This document shows, piece by piece, positions 1-9,710 of a DNA stretch of 64,000 bases (positions within the stretch are counted from its first letter, which is position 1; the number at the start of each line of letters is the position of its first letter). The notes under the pieces are model-generated. The model saw only the letters and a program-made list of their open reading frames with translations. It did not search any database and was not told where the DNA came from. The stretch spans positions 62,001 to 126,000 of the forward strand of contig NZ_CAJHCQ010000016.1 in the NCBI RefSeq assembly GCF_904848665.1, given 5' to 3'. Made by a program: the position numbers and the translations under genes. This DNA is from Paraburkholderia hiiakae. GTDB taxonomy: Bacteria > Pseudomonadota > Gammaproteobacteria > Burkholderiales > Burkholderiaceae.

Positions 1-2
1 CG

Positions 3-2639
3 ATCTTTCCGGGGCCGTCCGTCGTGCCGGTGCCGGTCGTCGACGGCGGCAGTACACCCGCCCAGCCCGTCGAAGCGCAGCCAGCACAGGGCATGACCGT
101 TACGCGTGTCCAGCCCGCCGCCCTACTGCCGGTATGGCGGGAGATCGCGGCAGGCTCGCCCAACTATCGCGGTCGCCGCACCGGCTTTTACTGGCCCAAT
201 GCGCTGGCGGCACTTGGCATTGCCTTTGCGATTGCCTGGACGGTCGCGCTGATGGTATCGGGCCTCGGCAACCACGCGCTCGTTCGGGACGCCGAAACAA
301 CTGCCGCCGCTGCGCTGGCGGCCAAACCCGGCACCCCGCAGGCGATGCGTACGCAGCTCGCCCTCCAGCAGCAGATCGAAACGCTCGAATACCGTCAGCA
401 CCACGGCGCACCCTGGTTTCTGCGCGCGGGCCTCTCGCGCAATGACGAGTTGCTCGACGCGCTCTGGGAACCGTACACGACCGTCGCCCTACGTAATCTC
501 CTCGAACCCGCCGTAGAGGCGCTGGAGGGGCAGCTCGGGCAGCTTTCGCAGGTCCGCGCCGACGAGCAGCAAAGCCACGACGCGCAGCAGCTTGCCTATG
601 GCCGTCTCAAGGCGTACCTGATGCTCGCTACGCCCGCGCGTACTGACGCGCCGTTCCTCAAGTCGCAACTGCTGGCCGTATGGCCTGCGCCTGCCAATAT
701 GCGTCCGGGGGAATGGCTCGATACCTCGCAGCAGCTCGCGGGCTTCTGGTCCGACCACCTCAAGGCGCATCCCGAGTGGCGCATTAGCGCGTCGATGCCG
801 CTCGTCACGCAGATGCGCTCGACGCTCGTCAACCAGATCGGCCTCGCGGCGAGCGACGACGTCCTCTATCAGCGCGTGCTTGACGAGGCACGCGGCAAGT
901 ATGCCGACGTATCGCTCGCGACACTGCTCGCCGGAGCCGACTCGCACGGCCTGTTTACGACCACGCAGACCGTACCGGGGATTTTCACGCGCGCGGCCTG
1001 GGAAGGCGTGATCGACAAGGCGATCGACGACGCCGCGAAGGACCAGCACGTCGAGGGAGACTGGGTACTGACCGGCGACCAGCCGACCGCACAGGTCAGC
1101 TCGACCGTCGTCGAAGGGGCGGTTGGCGCGGCACGCGCCGCGCTCGACGCGAAGCGCGAAACCGACGACCTTCGGGAACGGTTGCGCACGCGTTACTTTA
1201 CGGACTATACGGCGGCCTGGGCGACCATGCTCAATAGCTTCCGATGGATTCCCGCGACGAGCTTCTCAGGCGTCATCGACCAGCTTACGCGTCTCACCGA
1301 TGCGCAGACCTCGCCGCTGCTTGCGGTCATGAAGTCGGTGCAGTACCAGGGCGAGGCGGGGCGTCCCTCGCAGGCACTGACCGATACGCTGGTCCGCAAG
1401 GCGCAGGGCCTGTTCGGTGGTAGCAACAGCGATCCGGCGCAGACTCCCGTAGTCAATCCGCTCGACCGCTCGTTCGGCCCGCTGCTCGCGCTGATGGGCG
1501 ATGCGAACCCGGCGGCCAGCAGCAAGGCAGGCGACGGCAAGACGGCGAATGCCGCCGCCTTCAACGGCGTGAGCCTCTCGCGCGTCCTCACGGCGGATAC
1601 GACCGTGCGCCTGAAGCTCCAGCAGATCCAGTCGAGCCCTGATGCGCAGTCGATGGCGCGCGCGCTTGCGCAGGCGGTCTTTCAGGGCAAGCTCTCCGAC
1701 CTCACGCAGGCGCGCGACGATGCAGCGCTGACCGCCGCGAGCCTCGGCGCGCAGTGGTCGGGCTTCGGGCAGGCGATGTTCGTGCAACCGCTTGACGTTG
1801 CCTGGCAGGCCGTACTCCAGCCCGCCGCCGCGAGCCTGAACGATGCATGGCGTGCCGCCGTCGCCGCGCCCTTCGCGTCGACGTTCGCCTCGCGGTACCC
1901 GTTCTCGCCGACGGCGGCGGATGCCTCACTTGCCGATCTTGGCCGGTACGTGAGGCCCGATACGGGACTGATCAACCGCTTCGTCGAGGTTGAGCTTTCC
2001 GGCGTGCTCAAGCGCCAGGGCGAGCAGTGGGTGCCGAACGAACTCGCGCCGCAGTCGTTGCAGTTCGATCCGAAGTTCCTCGCCATGTTGCGGCTGATCG
2101 GCCCGCTTGGCGCGCGCCTCTATGCGCAGGGCGAGGCAGCGTATCACTTCGAGATCATGCCGCAGCCGACGCCGGACGTAACACGTACGGAACTGACGGT
2201 AGACGGGCAGCAGATCGTCTACTTCAACCAGCGGGAGACGTGGACGCCGCTCGTATGGCCGGGCAACGGCCTGAACGGCCACGCGTCGCTGACCTGGCAA
2301 TCGCTGGATGCGGGAACACGCATCGCGTCCGATGCGACCGGAGACTGGGCGTTCCTGCGCATGCTCGAAAAAGCGCAGATCAAGCCGCTCGACGACTCGC
2401 GCTTTGAACTGATCTGGAATGGCGCGGCGGCCAGCGTCGACACGAAGGCCGCTTCGTCTGCGGCCGCTAACGATACAGCTTTGCCATTGCGCTACCTGCT
2501 GCGCGCGCAGGCGGGCGCGGGGCCGCTGGATCTGCTCAAGCTGCGCGGCTTCACGATGCCCGAGCGCATCTTCGTAACGGGCCGCGCCGGGGTGATCTCC
2601 GGACTGCCCTCCCTGCCACCCCTGCCGCCGGAGATGTAA
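3..2639 (+). CDS. tssM: Type VI secretion inner-membrane protein TssM (IcmF family), 5' end outside window
   Basis: The reading frame is open to the left edge, so the start codon lies upstream. About 878 residues are visible; TssM is usually 1100-1300, so the N-terminal membrane pair and cytoplasmic domain are missing. One hydrophobic segment near residues 60-85 (ALAALGIAFAIAW) fits the last transmembrane helix. The rest is the long Ala/Gln-rich periplasmic region and C-terminal domain typical of IcmF proteins. In T6SS, TssM forms the envelope-spanning complex with TssL and the lipoprotein TssJ. tssF follows after 2 nt and tssJ comes next, so the three are one transcription unit. Family assignment rests on layout and neighbours and is firm. 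Confidence 0.88.
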   Translation: MFPGPSVVPVPVVDGGSTPAQPVEAQPAQGMTVTRVQPAALLPVWREIAAGSPNYRGRRTGFYWPNALAALGIAFAIAWTVALMVSGLGNHALVRDAETTAAAALAAKPGTPQAMRTQLALQQQIETLEYRQHHGAPWFLRAGLSRNDELLDALWEPYTTVALRNLLEPAVEALEGQLGQLSQVRADEQQSHDAQQLAYGRLKAYLMLATPARTDAPFLKSQLLAVWPAPANMRPGEWLDTSQQLAGFWSDHLKAHPEWRISASMPLVTQMRSTLVNQIGLAASDDVLYQRVLDEARGKYADVSLATLLAGADSHGLFTTTQTVPGIFTRAAWEGVIDKAIDDAAKDQHVEGDWVLTGDQPTAQVSSTVVEGAVGAARAALDAKRETDDLRERLRTRYFTDYTAAWATMLNSFRWIPATSFSGVIDQLTRLTDAQTSPLLAVMKSVQYQGEAGRPSQALTDTLVRKAQGLFGGSNSDPAQTPVVNPLDRSFGPLLALMGDANPAASSKAGDGKTANAAAFNGVSLSRVLTADTTVRLKLQQIQSSPDAQSMARALAQAVFQGKLSDLTQARDDAALTAASLGAQWSGFGQAMFVQPLDVAWQAVLQPAAASLNDAWRAAVAAPFASTFASRYPFSPTAADASLADLGRYVRPDTGLINRFVEVELSGVLKRQGEQWVPNELAPQSLQFDPKFLAMLRLIGPLGARLYAQGEAAYHFEIMPQPTPDVTRTELTVDGQQIVYFNQRETWTPLVWPGNGLNGHASLTWQSLDAGTRIASDATGDWAFLRMLEKAQIKPLDDSRFELIWNGAAASVDTKAASSAAANDTALPLRYLLRAQAGAGPLDLLKLRGFTMPERIFVTGRAGVISGLPSLPPLPPEM

Positions 2640-2641
2640 CC

Positions 2642-4501
2642 ATGACCGCACCGTGGAAGAAAAACCCGGTGGAACACGAGAATCCGTTCCTGAAGTATTT
2701 CGACGGGGAGATGCGCTATCTGCGCGAGGCCGGAGCCGAGTTTGCCAAAGACTACCCCGACGCCGCGCGCCGCATGGGGACGCTTTACGGCGAACCGGAG
2801 GGGCCCGTGCGTGCGGTGTACGAAGGCTTCGCGCTCCTCGTGGCGCGACTGCGCAGCAAGCTCGACGATGGCATGCCGGAGATTACCGACCCGCTGCTTG
2901 ACAACCTGTACGAGTACGCGGCGCGGGCGATTCCGTCGCTGTCGATCATCGAATGCACGCCCCTGAACCGCACAGTCCAGACCGCGGCGCGGATTCCGGC
3001 GGGGGCCGTGGTGCGTTCGGCGCCCGTTGGTCCCGAGGGCGTGCAGTGCCCGTACCGGACGACGCAGCCTGTCGAACTGCTGCCGCTCTCGGTGGAGGAT
3101 GCACTCGTCGCTGTGCGCGCCGACGGGCGCACGGTGATCCGCCTCACGTTCGGTCTCTGGCTCGGGGAGCAGCGCGAGCGTGTGGACCTCTCGCGCATCC
3201 GCCTGTACCTGCACGGCGACCGGCCGGCCGCCGCAGCGCTATACGCGGCGCTCACGCGCCAGGTGTCGGCGATCAACCTGCGTCTGCCGTCGGTACGCGA
3301 CGGCGCATTGCAGCCGCAGCCCGGGATGCGCTTCGAAGCGTCGGGCTTCGGCCCGTCGACGCGGCTCTGGCCGGTGACGGACGCGAAGCGCAACCAGGAA
3401 CTCGACCGCGAACAGACGCTGCTGGAATACTTCGCCTTTCCGCAGAAGTTCCACTTTGTCGACCTGTGCGGTTTCGATGCTGCGGTGCTGCCGGCCGGTG
3501 AAGCGCAGATGACGTTTGAGATTGAAATCGACGGGCGCATGCCGGGCGATCATTCGGTCAGTCGCAGTAGCTTCCGTCTTTTCTGCACCCCCGTAATCAA
3601 CCTGTTTGAGGTCGATGCGCTGCCGCTGCGTCCCGCCGACTGGCACGACGGGAAACACCGCATCCGGGTGCAGCCTGGCCTCGCCGGGCATGTCGAGCCG
3701 TACGACATAGTCGCTGTGATCGCGGCGGACCCGCAGGACAGTGCGCAGTATGCCTACCAGGCGTTCAGGAGCTTCCGCCATCGCGGCTGGCTTTCGCGCT
3801 ACGACAGGCCGGAGCGGTACTTCTACACCTCGACGCACTTCGGCGTGACCGGGCGGGAACTGTGGGTTTCGCTCGAGGGCCAGCTCTGGTCGGGCACGCA
3901 CCGCGACGCGCAGGACGATGAGGACCGCCCCCCGCCGGACCGTTACCTGACGGTGCGCGCGCTCGCGAACAACGGGCGTCTGCCGCGCATGGAACTGGCC
4001 GAGGCGACCATTACCGAGACTGTGTCGGGCTTTACCGGCATCGCATCGGTGCGCAATCTGATCGCGCCGACGATGCCACTTTATCCGCCGCGCTATTACC
4101 CGGACTATGACTGGCGTTTGCTCGGCCAGTTTACGGCGGGCGGCGCGAACGAGATCAACCGGATCGGGATGGAGGGCGATGGGGCACTGCATGAGGCGCT
4201 GGAGCTCTATGACTGGACTCCGGACGACGGGCCAACGCGCCGCATCGAGGCAATCCGGAACGTGCGGCTATCCGCGGAGGACGTCCTTCAGCGCGGCTAC
4301 ATGCACCGCGAGGTCCGCGTACACGTCGACCTCGACCCCGCCGCCTTTGACGGGCCAGGCGACGCCGTACTGTTTGGCGACGTGCTCAACCACTTTATTG
4401 GTCGTTACGCGTGTTTCCACCATTCCATGCGGCTGGTGCTGAGCATCGACGGAAAGGAGACCGTCTATCCGCGCATCGACTTCGAGGGAGCGCCTTTCTG
4501 A
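2642..4501 (+). CDS. tssF: Type VI secretion baseplate subunit TssF
   Basis: This 619-residue protein has the usual TssF (VasA/ImpG) length. Its N-terminus carries the family hallmark FLKYFDGEMRYLREAGAEF at residues 17-35, followed by a DYP motif and LLDNLYEYAARAIPSL-type sequence. TssF is a cytoplasmic baseplate wedge subunit that works with TssG, TssE and TssK to dock the sheath and tube on the membrane complex. The start codon sits 2 nt after the tssM stop, and the stop overlaps the tssJ start (ATGA), so translation is probably coupled. In most clusters tssF is followed by tssG, but here a lipoprotein gene follows. tssG is not in this window and may be upstream. Confidence 0.93.
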   Translation: MTAPWKKNPVEHENPFLKYFDGEMRYLREAGAEFAKDYPDAARRMGTLYGEPEGPVRAVYEGFALLVARLRSKLDDGMPEITDPLLDNLYEYAARAIPSLSIIECTPLNRTVQTAARIPAGAVVRSAPVGPEGVQCPYRTTQPVELLPLSVEDALVAVRADGRTVIRLTFGLWLGEQRERVDLSRIRLYLHGDRPAAAALYAALTRQVSAINLRLPSVRDGALQPQPGMRFEASGFGPSTRLWPVTDAKRNQELDREQTLLEYFAFPQKFHFVDLCGFDAAVLPAGEAQMTFEIEIDGRMPGDHSVSRSSFRLFCTPVINLFEVDALPLRPADWHDGKHRIRVQPGLAGHVEPYDIVAVIAADPQDSAQYAYQAFRSFRHRGWLSRYDRPERYFYTSTHFGVTGRELWVSLEGQLWSGTHRDAQDDEDRPPPDRYLTVRALANNGRLPRMELAEATITETVSGFTGIASVRNLIAPTMPLYPPRYYPDYDWRLLGQFTAGGANEINRIGMEGDGALHEALELYDWTPDDGPTRRIEAIRNVRLSAEDVLQRGYMHREVRVHVDLDPAAFDGPGDAVLFGDVLNHFIGRYACFHHSMRLVLSIDGKETVYPRIDFEGAPF

Positions 4502-5019
4502 TGCGAAATGCGATCGTAAGGGGCGCGCTCGTCGTGGGCCTGGCGCTAGCCCTTCCGGCGTGCGGTGTGTTGCAGTCGGTCAAGGACGGCACGGTGGCGG
4601 CGACGCAGGCGGTATTCGTGACGAAGGTGAAGCAGATGAACCTCACCATTGTTGCGCGTGGCGCGCTCAATCAGGACACGCGCGGCGCGTCGCTGCCCGT
4701 CGTCCTGCGCATTTACCAGTTGAAGGATGACCGGCCCTTTGCGACAGCGACCTATGCGCAACTGCTTGGCGGTAGCGATACGCTGAAGGCCGTGACGCTC
4801 TGGAGCCAGGACGTCACGCTCGGGCCGGGGCAGACGCTGAAGATATTGGAGCCCATCGGTGACGAGGCGAACTACGTGGGCGTGGCGGCGTTCTTTCGCG
4901 ATACGTCTGATGCCGAGTGGTCGGTGTTGATACCGAAATCGCAGTGGAAAAAGACCGACGCGGTGAAGCTGGTCGCGGCGGACCGCAGTCTTGTACTCGA
5001 TACGGAACAGAAAAAATGA
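4501..5019 (+). CDS. tssJ: Type VI secretion lipoprotein TssJ
   Basis: This is a 172-residue outer-membrane lipoprotein. The start is the ATG that overlaps the tssF stop. It gives a clean lipoprotein signal: positive residues, a hydrophobic stretch and the lipobox LALPAC, with Cys21 as the acylation site. The mature part (VKQMNLTIVARGALNQ, LPVVLRIYQLKDDRPF) matches the TssJ/VasD beta-sandwich, which binds the TssM C-terminus in the periplasm and anchors the membrane complex. It is the last recognisable T6SS gene before a 235-nt region with no clear gene and a convergent LysR gene, so this looks like the edge of the T6SS locus. Confidence 0.92.
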   Translation: MRNAIVRGALVVGLALALPACGVLQSVKDGTVAATQAVFVTKVKQMNLTIVARGALNQDTRGASLPVVLRIYQLKDDRPFATATYAQLLGGSDTLKAVTLWSQDVTLGPGQTLKILEPIGDEANYVGVAAFFRDTSDAEWSVLIPKSQWKKTDAVKLVAADRSLVLDTEQKK

Positions 5020-5254
5020 GGATTCCGTACGTGTATAGAGTGGCTGTCGCGCGGACCGTACTAATGGCCGCGCAGGCTGCCGGTGCCGGCGGCCGACGAC
5101 GCGCCCTTCGACCGCGAGAGTATTGCGCGTGCGCCGACACAAGGGCTGGCGTCGGCCTGCTCTATAACGTCTGACTGGCGGCGCGTTATCTGGACCGCGC
5201 ACCGCGGCAGATCGGTACGATCCCGACCGCTTCCAGGCGAACACCGCCTCTGTC
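5020..5254. other. Gap at the T6SS boundary, no supported gene
   Basis: Between tssJ and the convergent LysR gene there is only a 52-codon frame (5016-5174) whose ATG overlaps the tssJ stop. Its translation is Arg/Ala-rich and resembles no T6SS protein I know. It may be non-coding or the remains of a further cluster gene. No strong terminator hairpin was seen. Confidence 0.4.
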
Positions 5255-6196
5255 TCACGCTTGCGTCGCGTCTTCGCCTTGACGCGTCGCCCGAAACATC
5301 GTCATGCGCTGCAAGATCCACTCGAGCAACTCATGCGCGGCCGCGACGAGCGGCCGTCCCGACTTCACGAGCACGCGCGCCTTCGTACCTTGAAAGAGCG
5401 CGTGCTCGATCGGCACGGTCACGAGTTCGCCGGCCTCGATCTCGCGCGAGGCGGCGAACTCGCCGATCAGCGTCGCGAAGTTTTCCACGGCGACAAAACG
5501 CTTGAGCGCGGTTAGCGAATTCGTGGTGAGCGTCGCGCGGATCTCGACGTTCTCCGCGAACGCCAGCATGTTCGCGAGATGCCCGATGCCGAACGTGCTG
5601 GGCATCAACGCGAGCGGCCACGCAAGCAGGTCGTCGATCGTGACGGGCGTGCCGCGCAGCGCTAGCGGATGGTCGCGGCGCACCAGCAGCACGACGGGCT
5701 GCGCCGAACTCGCGCGGTATTCGATGCGCTCATGCGGCGGCGGGTTGAACGCAAGGCCGATATGCGCACGGCTTTCGGCAACCTCGCCCAGAACGTCGTC
5801 GACGGGCAGCATCGTGAGGCTCACATCGAGCTTCGGATACTGCGCGCAGAACGGCGTGATGACCTCGGCGACGAGCGCATCCACGTAGCCTTCACTCACG
5901 GCCAGATCCACGCGGCCTTGCTGAAGCCCGCGCAACGCGTGCAACTGGTCCTCGAACTTCTCCTGCTGCGCGCGATAGCCGCGCCAAAACTCCAGCAGGT
6001 GCGCCGCCGCCTCGGTGGGCTTCACGCCGCGGGCCTGGCGCTCGAACAGCTGCGCGCCCAGTTCGTCCTCCAGCAGCTTGATTTGCCGCGTGATGACGGA
6101 GGGCGAGGTGTTCAGGCTGTCCGCGGCGCCGCGGATCGTGCCGTGCGTGAGCACCTCGTGGAAATAACGCAGCCGCTGCTGATTGATCTCCCGCAT
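5255..6196 (-). CDS. LysR-family transcriptional regulator
   Basis: A 313-residue LysR regulator. I chose the ATG at 6196 (MREINQQRLRYFHEVL) because the winged-helix domain begins there; longer versions add an unrelated 47-residue tail. The HTH (GTIRGAADSLNTSPSVITRQI) lies at about residues 18-38, followed by the periplasmic-binding-like effector domain. It is divergent from an MFS permease gene and an M81 peptidase gene and is the obvious candidate to control them. The 130-nt divergent gap holds an imperfect inverted repeat (6250-6272). The effector is unknown. Confidence 0.9.
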   Translation of the reverse strand: MREINQQRLRYFHEVLTHGTIRGAADSLNTSPSVITRQIKLLEDELGAQLFERQARGVKPTEAAAHLLEFWRGYRAQQEKFEDQLHALRGLQQGRVDLAVSEGYVDALVAEVITPFCAQYPKLDVSLTMLPVDDVLGEVAESRAHIGLAFNPPPHERIEYRASSAQPVVLLVRRDHPLALRGTPVTIDDLLAWPLALMPSTFGIGHLANMLAFAENVEIRATLTTNSLTALKRFVAVENFATLIGEFAASREIEAGELVTVPIEHALFQGTKARVLVKSGRPLVAAAHELLEWILQRMTMFRATRQGEDATQA

Positions 6197-6249
6197 CGCG
6201 CCCTCGTTCGCGTAAAGCGACTGTTGCCTGAAAAAGAACGATATGTGAA

Positions 6250-6272
6250 CTTTGTTGCTCTTGCTAACGAAG
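6250..6272. promoter_or_regulatory. Candidate LysR operator, inverted repeat
   Basis: CTTTGTT and AACGAAG are separated by 9 nt, with one mismatch between the arms. The site lies in the divergent LysR/MFS intergenic region. Its size suits a LysR-type site, but no protein-specific consensus supports it. Confidence 0.35.
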
Positions 6273-6326
6273 TATGCCCTGGCCAGGATGGTATTGCGCG
6301 CGACGCACACCAACAGGAGACAGGAC

Positions 6327-7616
6327 ATGGCCGCCATTCTTCCCCGCGCGAGAAGCCTTGACGCTTCCGCGCTCTACAGCAGGATCAACGCGCGATTGCT
6401 GCCGTTTCTGCTGATCTGCTATTTGTTTGCTTACCTCGACCGCGTGAACGTCGGGTTCGCGAAGCTGCAGATGCAGACCGACCTCGGCTTCTCTGATGCC
6501 GCCTATGGCGTGGGTGCGGGCATTTTCTTCATCGGCTATGTGCTGTTCGAATTGCCGAGCAACCTGTTGCTGCCGAAAATCGGCGCACGCAAAACCTTCG
6601 GGCGGATTCTCGTGCTGTGGGGCATCACGTCGGCGTGCATGCTGTTCGTGCGCAGCGTTCCCGCGTTCTACGCCATGCGCTTTTTGTTAGGCGTGTTCGA
6701 AGCCGGTTTTGCGCCGGGCATGATCTTCTATCTTTCGCGCTGGTACGGCCCCTCGCGCATGGCGCGCGCCATTGCGATGGTGTTCCTGGCCGGGCCGATT
6801 GGCGGCATTGTCGGTGGCCCGGTTTCGGCGGCCATCATGAGTACGCTGGCGGGGAAGGCGGGGCTCGCGGGCTGGCAATGGATGTTTCTCGTGGAAGGCC
6901 TGCCGTGCATCGTGCTCGGCATCGCGACGTTCCTCTATCTGCCCGACCGCCCGGCCGACGCCGCATGGCTGAGCGACGCCGAAAAGCGCCAGCTCGAAGC
7001 CGAAGTCGGCGCGCCGGAGGCGCACGCCACCTCGTTCGGCAGCGTGCTGCGCGACCGCAAGGTGTATGTGCTGGCGTTTGCGTACTTCTGCATCATCGCG
7101 TCGATTTACGCCATCAGCTTCTGGCTGCCGGCCATTCTCAGAGCGCAAGGCGTGAGCAATCTCATCACGCTGGGCTGGTACACGTCGATCCCGTATGTCG
7201 CGGCGGCGGTGGGCATGCTCTATATGGGGCGCCGCTCGGACCGGCTCGGCGAGCGGCGCTTTCACTGCGCGGTACCGGCAGCGGCAGCCGCGCTGCTCTT
7301 CGCGCTGTGCGCGGCCACAGGCAATCATCTGGCGCCCACGCTCGCGCTGCTCACGCTCGTGACGATGGCGCTGTGGATGGCCTACACGGTCTTCTGGGCG
7401 ATTCCGCCCGAGTACATCAAGGGGCCGGCCGCGGCGGGCGGCATTGCGCTCATCAACACGATCGGGCTTTCCGGTGGATTCTGGGGTCCCGCTGCCATCG
7501 GCTGGATCAAGACGGCGGCGGGCAGCCTGCAGCCCGCGCTGCTCGCCATGGCGGGCGTGTCGCTCATTGGCGCGCTGCTGATTCTTTCAGTCAGGCTCGT
7601 GAGCGCAAAGCACTGA
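6327..7616 (+). CDS. MFS transporter, anion:cation symporter (ACS) type
   Basis: A 429-residue permease with about 12 hydrophobic segments. The start is the ATG at 6327, six nt after the Shine-Dalgarno AGGAGA (6315-6320). The early motif YLFAYLDRVNVGFAKLQMQ (about residues 32-50) and the following GIFFIGYVLFELPSNL are characteristic of the ACS/phthalate-permease group, which takes up organic anions such as tartrate, hydroxyphenylacetate or galactarate. It is followed after 74 nt by an M81 peptidase gene, with a divergent LysR upstream. This suggests a small catabolic unit for an imported amide or peptide-like organic acid. The substrate cannot be read from the sequence. Confidence 0.9.
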   Translation: MAAILPRARSLDASALYSRINARLLPFLLICYLFAYLDRVNVGFAKLQMQTDLGFSDAAYGVGAGIFFIGYVLFELPSNLLLPKIGARKTFGRILVLWGITSACMLFVRSVPAFYAMRFLLGVFEAGFAPGMIFYLSRWYGPSRMARAIAMVFLAGPIGGIVGGPVSAAIMSTLAGKAGLAGWQWMFLVEGLPCIVLGIATFLYLPDRPADAAWLSDAEKRQLEAEVGAPEAHATSFGSVLRDRKVYVLAFAYFCIIASIYAISFWLPAILRAQGVSNLITLGWYTSIPYVAAAVGMLYMGRRSDRLGERRFHCAVPAAAAALLFALCAATGNHLAPTLALLTLVTMALWMAYTVFWAIPPEYIKGPAAAGGIALINTIGLSGGFWGPAAIGWIKTAAGSLQPALLAMAGVSLIGALLILSVRLVSAKH

Positions 7617-7690
7617 GCGCACGTTGCGCCTTCAAGGCGCGACAGGCAATTCATTTGATAAGTCATCCTATGCAAGTGAGGTAAAGGAAA

Positions 7691-9193
7691 ATGAAGATTC
7701 TCATCGCGGGCTTCCAGCACGAAACCAACACGTTCGCCCCGACGAAAGCCAGTTATCAAAGCTTCGTTCAGGGCGAGGGCTTTCCGCCGCTCACGCGCGG
7801 CGCCGACGTGCTCTCGCTGCGCGACGTCAACGTGCCCGCTGGCGGCTTCATCCAGGCGGCGCAAGCCGCGGGCCACACGCTCGTGCCGGTCATCTGGGCG
7901 GGCGCTAGCGCCTCCGCGCACGTGACCGAAGATGCGTTCGAGCGCATTGCCGGCGAAATCGTCGATGCCGTGCGGCGCGGCGGCTTCGACGCCATCTATC
8001 TCGACCTGCACGGCGCGATGGTCACCGAGCATCTGGACGACGGCGAAGGCGCGCTGCTCGCGCGCGTGCGGGCTATCGTGGGTAGCGACATGCCCGTGGT
8101 GGTCTCGCTCGATTTGCACGCCAACGTGACCGAGCAGATGTTCACGCACGCCGACGCCATGGTCGCGTATCGCACCTATCCGCACGTCGACATGGCCGAA
8201 ACGGGTACGCGCGCCGCGCAGATCCTCATGCGCCTCGTAGAAGAGCCCGAGCGCAGGCTCAAGCACTACGTGCGCCGCATTCCGTTCCTGATTCCCGTGA
8301 ATGGCATGTGCACGCTCGCGGAACCGGCGCGCGGCACGTACGCGCATCTCGCGCAGCTGGAGGACGATTCGGTCGTCTCGCTTTCGTTCGCGCCGGGTTT
8401 TCCGGCCTCCGATTTCCCCGAATGCGGCGCGGCCGTGTGGGGTTACGGCTTCGACGAAGCCGCCGTGGTGACGGCGGTGAACGCGCTGGCTTCGGCCATC
8501 GTCGAGCAGGAGCGCAACTGGGAGGTGCACTTTCTCGACCCCGATGCCGCCGTGCGCGAAGCCATGCGTCTCGCCGAGCACGCCACGCAACCGGTGATCA
8601 TCGCCGATACGCAGGACAACCCCGGCGTGGGCGGCGACTCGAACACGATGGGCCTTGTGCGCGCGCTGCTGCGCCAAGGGGCGCGCGACGCGGCAGTAGG
8701 CCTGATCTGGGACCCGCAGGCGGCTGCAAAGGCGCACGAAGCGGGCGTGGGCGCGACGATCGAGCTGGCGCTCGCGGGTGGCACGGGCGTGCCCGGCGAC
8801 GCGCCGCTCGCCGGGCGCTTCGTCGTGGAGCATCTCGCCGATGGGCGCGTGCGCTTCGACGGTCCGATGATGAACGGCATGTGGACCGAGATTGGGCCGG
8901 TGGCGTGCCTGCGCATCGACGGCGTGAGGATCGCGGTCAGCTCAGTGAAGATGCAGATATTCGACCGCAATCTGTATCGCGCGGCCGGTATCGACCCGGA
9001 GCGCATGAAGATTCTTGTCAACAAGAGTTCAGTCCACTATCGCGCCGATTTCGACGCTATCGCCTGCGCGCATCTCGTGGCGAAGGCGCCTGGCCCCATG
9101 GCCGCTGACCCTGCCGATTTGCCGTGGCAGCGCATCGATACGCGCCTGCGTCTGCGCCCGAACGGCGTGTCGCTGAGTGAGATGCGGGAGTAG
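7691..9193 (+). CDS. M81-family metallopeptidase (MlrC-like)
   Basis: A 500-residue cytoplasmic protein of the MlrC/DUF1485 family, with the usual N-terminal domain (MKILIAGFQHETNTFAPT, residues 1-18) and C-terminal domain (QDNPGVGGDSNT near residue 312). MlrC is a zinc peptidase acting late in microcystin breakdown, but most family members have unknown substrates. His10, Glu11 and later DLHAN and TYPHVDMAETG segments carry the likely metal ligands. The ATG follows the purine-rich GAGGTAAAGGAAA. Its position after an ACS permease suggests it hydrolyses what that permease brings in. It is not evidence of cyanotoxin degradation. Confidence 0.88.
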   Translation: MKILIAGFQHETNTFAPTKASYQSFVQGEGFPPLTRGADVLSLRDVNVPAGGFIQAAQAAGHTLVPVIWAGASASAHVTEDAFERIAGEIVDAVRRGGFDAIYLDLHGAMVTEHLDDGEGALLARVRAIVGSDMPVVVSLDLHANVTEQMFTHADAMVAYRTYPHVDMAETGTRAAQILMRLVEEPERRLKHYVRRIPFLIPVNGMCTLAEPARGTYAHLAQLEDDSVVSLSFAPGFPASDFPECGAAVWGYGFDEAAVVTAVNALASAIVEQERNWEVHFLDPDAAVREAMRLAEHATQPVIIADTQDNPGVGGDSNTMGLVRALLRQGARDAAVGLIWDPQAAAKAHEAGVGATIELALAGGTGVPGDAPLAGRFVVEHLADGRVRFDGPMMNGMWTEIGPVACLRIDGVRIAVSSVKMQIFDRNLYRAAGIDPERMKILVNKSSVHYRADFDAIACAHLVAKAPGPMAADPADLPWQRIDTRLRLRPNGVSLSEMRE

Positions 9194-9401
9194 GGCGGGG
9201 TTTTCGTATCGTTGTGTATCCACCGCCGCAATGGACACGGAGGCTTGCAAAAGCGGGGGTTCGGGAAACAAGCGGGATACGTGCGGGGGTTCAAATACAC
9301 CCATGCCAGTCAGCGACGTCGCAAGGCGGACATCGAAAAGACTGGACGCACGAGCCACGCAATCGTGGTCCGAACCCAATCATTGCTTACAGGTGGACAC
9401 C

Positions 9402-9710
9402 ATGAAACTCATCAAGTCGCTGATCGTTGCCGCTGTTGTCGCTGTTCCCGTTGTCTCCTTCGCGCAGTCGGCCGAGCCGCTCACGCGCGCTCAGGTCCGC
9501 GCCGAACTGGTGCAGCTCGAAAAGGCCGGCTACAACCCGGCTGCCGACTACAACGACTATCCGCAGCACATCGAGGCGGCCGAAGCGAAGGTGAGTGCGC
9601 AGGACGGCGCGGTGGCATCGGCGTTCGGCGGCGTGGCGAATGGTTCGTCGGCAGCGGGTGCGCCTGAGCACGCCATTCCCGGCTTTGGTTCGACCTACGC
9701 GCATCACTGA
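9402..9710 (+). CDS. DUF4148 small exported protein
   Basis: A 102-residue protein with a clear Sec signal peptide (MKLIKSLIVAAVVAVPVVSFA, cleavage after residue 21). It then has the DUF4148 core LTRAQVRAELVQLEKAGYNPA followed by DYNDYPQHIEAAEAKV. These short periplasmic proteins occur in many copies in Burkholderiales, and their function is unknown. I chose the ATG at 9402 because the longer open frame upstream lacks signal-peptide character. It stands alone between the M81 gene and a PPC-domain gene. Confidence 0.88.
   Translation: MKLIKSLIVAAVVAVPVVSFAQSAEPLTRAQVRAELVQLEKAGYNPAADYNDYPQHIEAAEAKVSAQDGAVASAFGGVANGSSAAGAPEHAIPGFGSTYAHH

Noticed and set aside
5020..5254. tssG or another T6SS gene after tssJ
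   Set aside because: No frame gives TssG or TssE motifs; only an Arg/Ala-rich 52-codon frame is present.
7626..7640. GCGCCTT-C-AAGGCGC dyad between the MFS and M81 genes as a terminator
   Set aside because: The loop is a single base and no T-run follows; the two genes are more likely co-transcribed.
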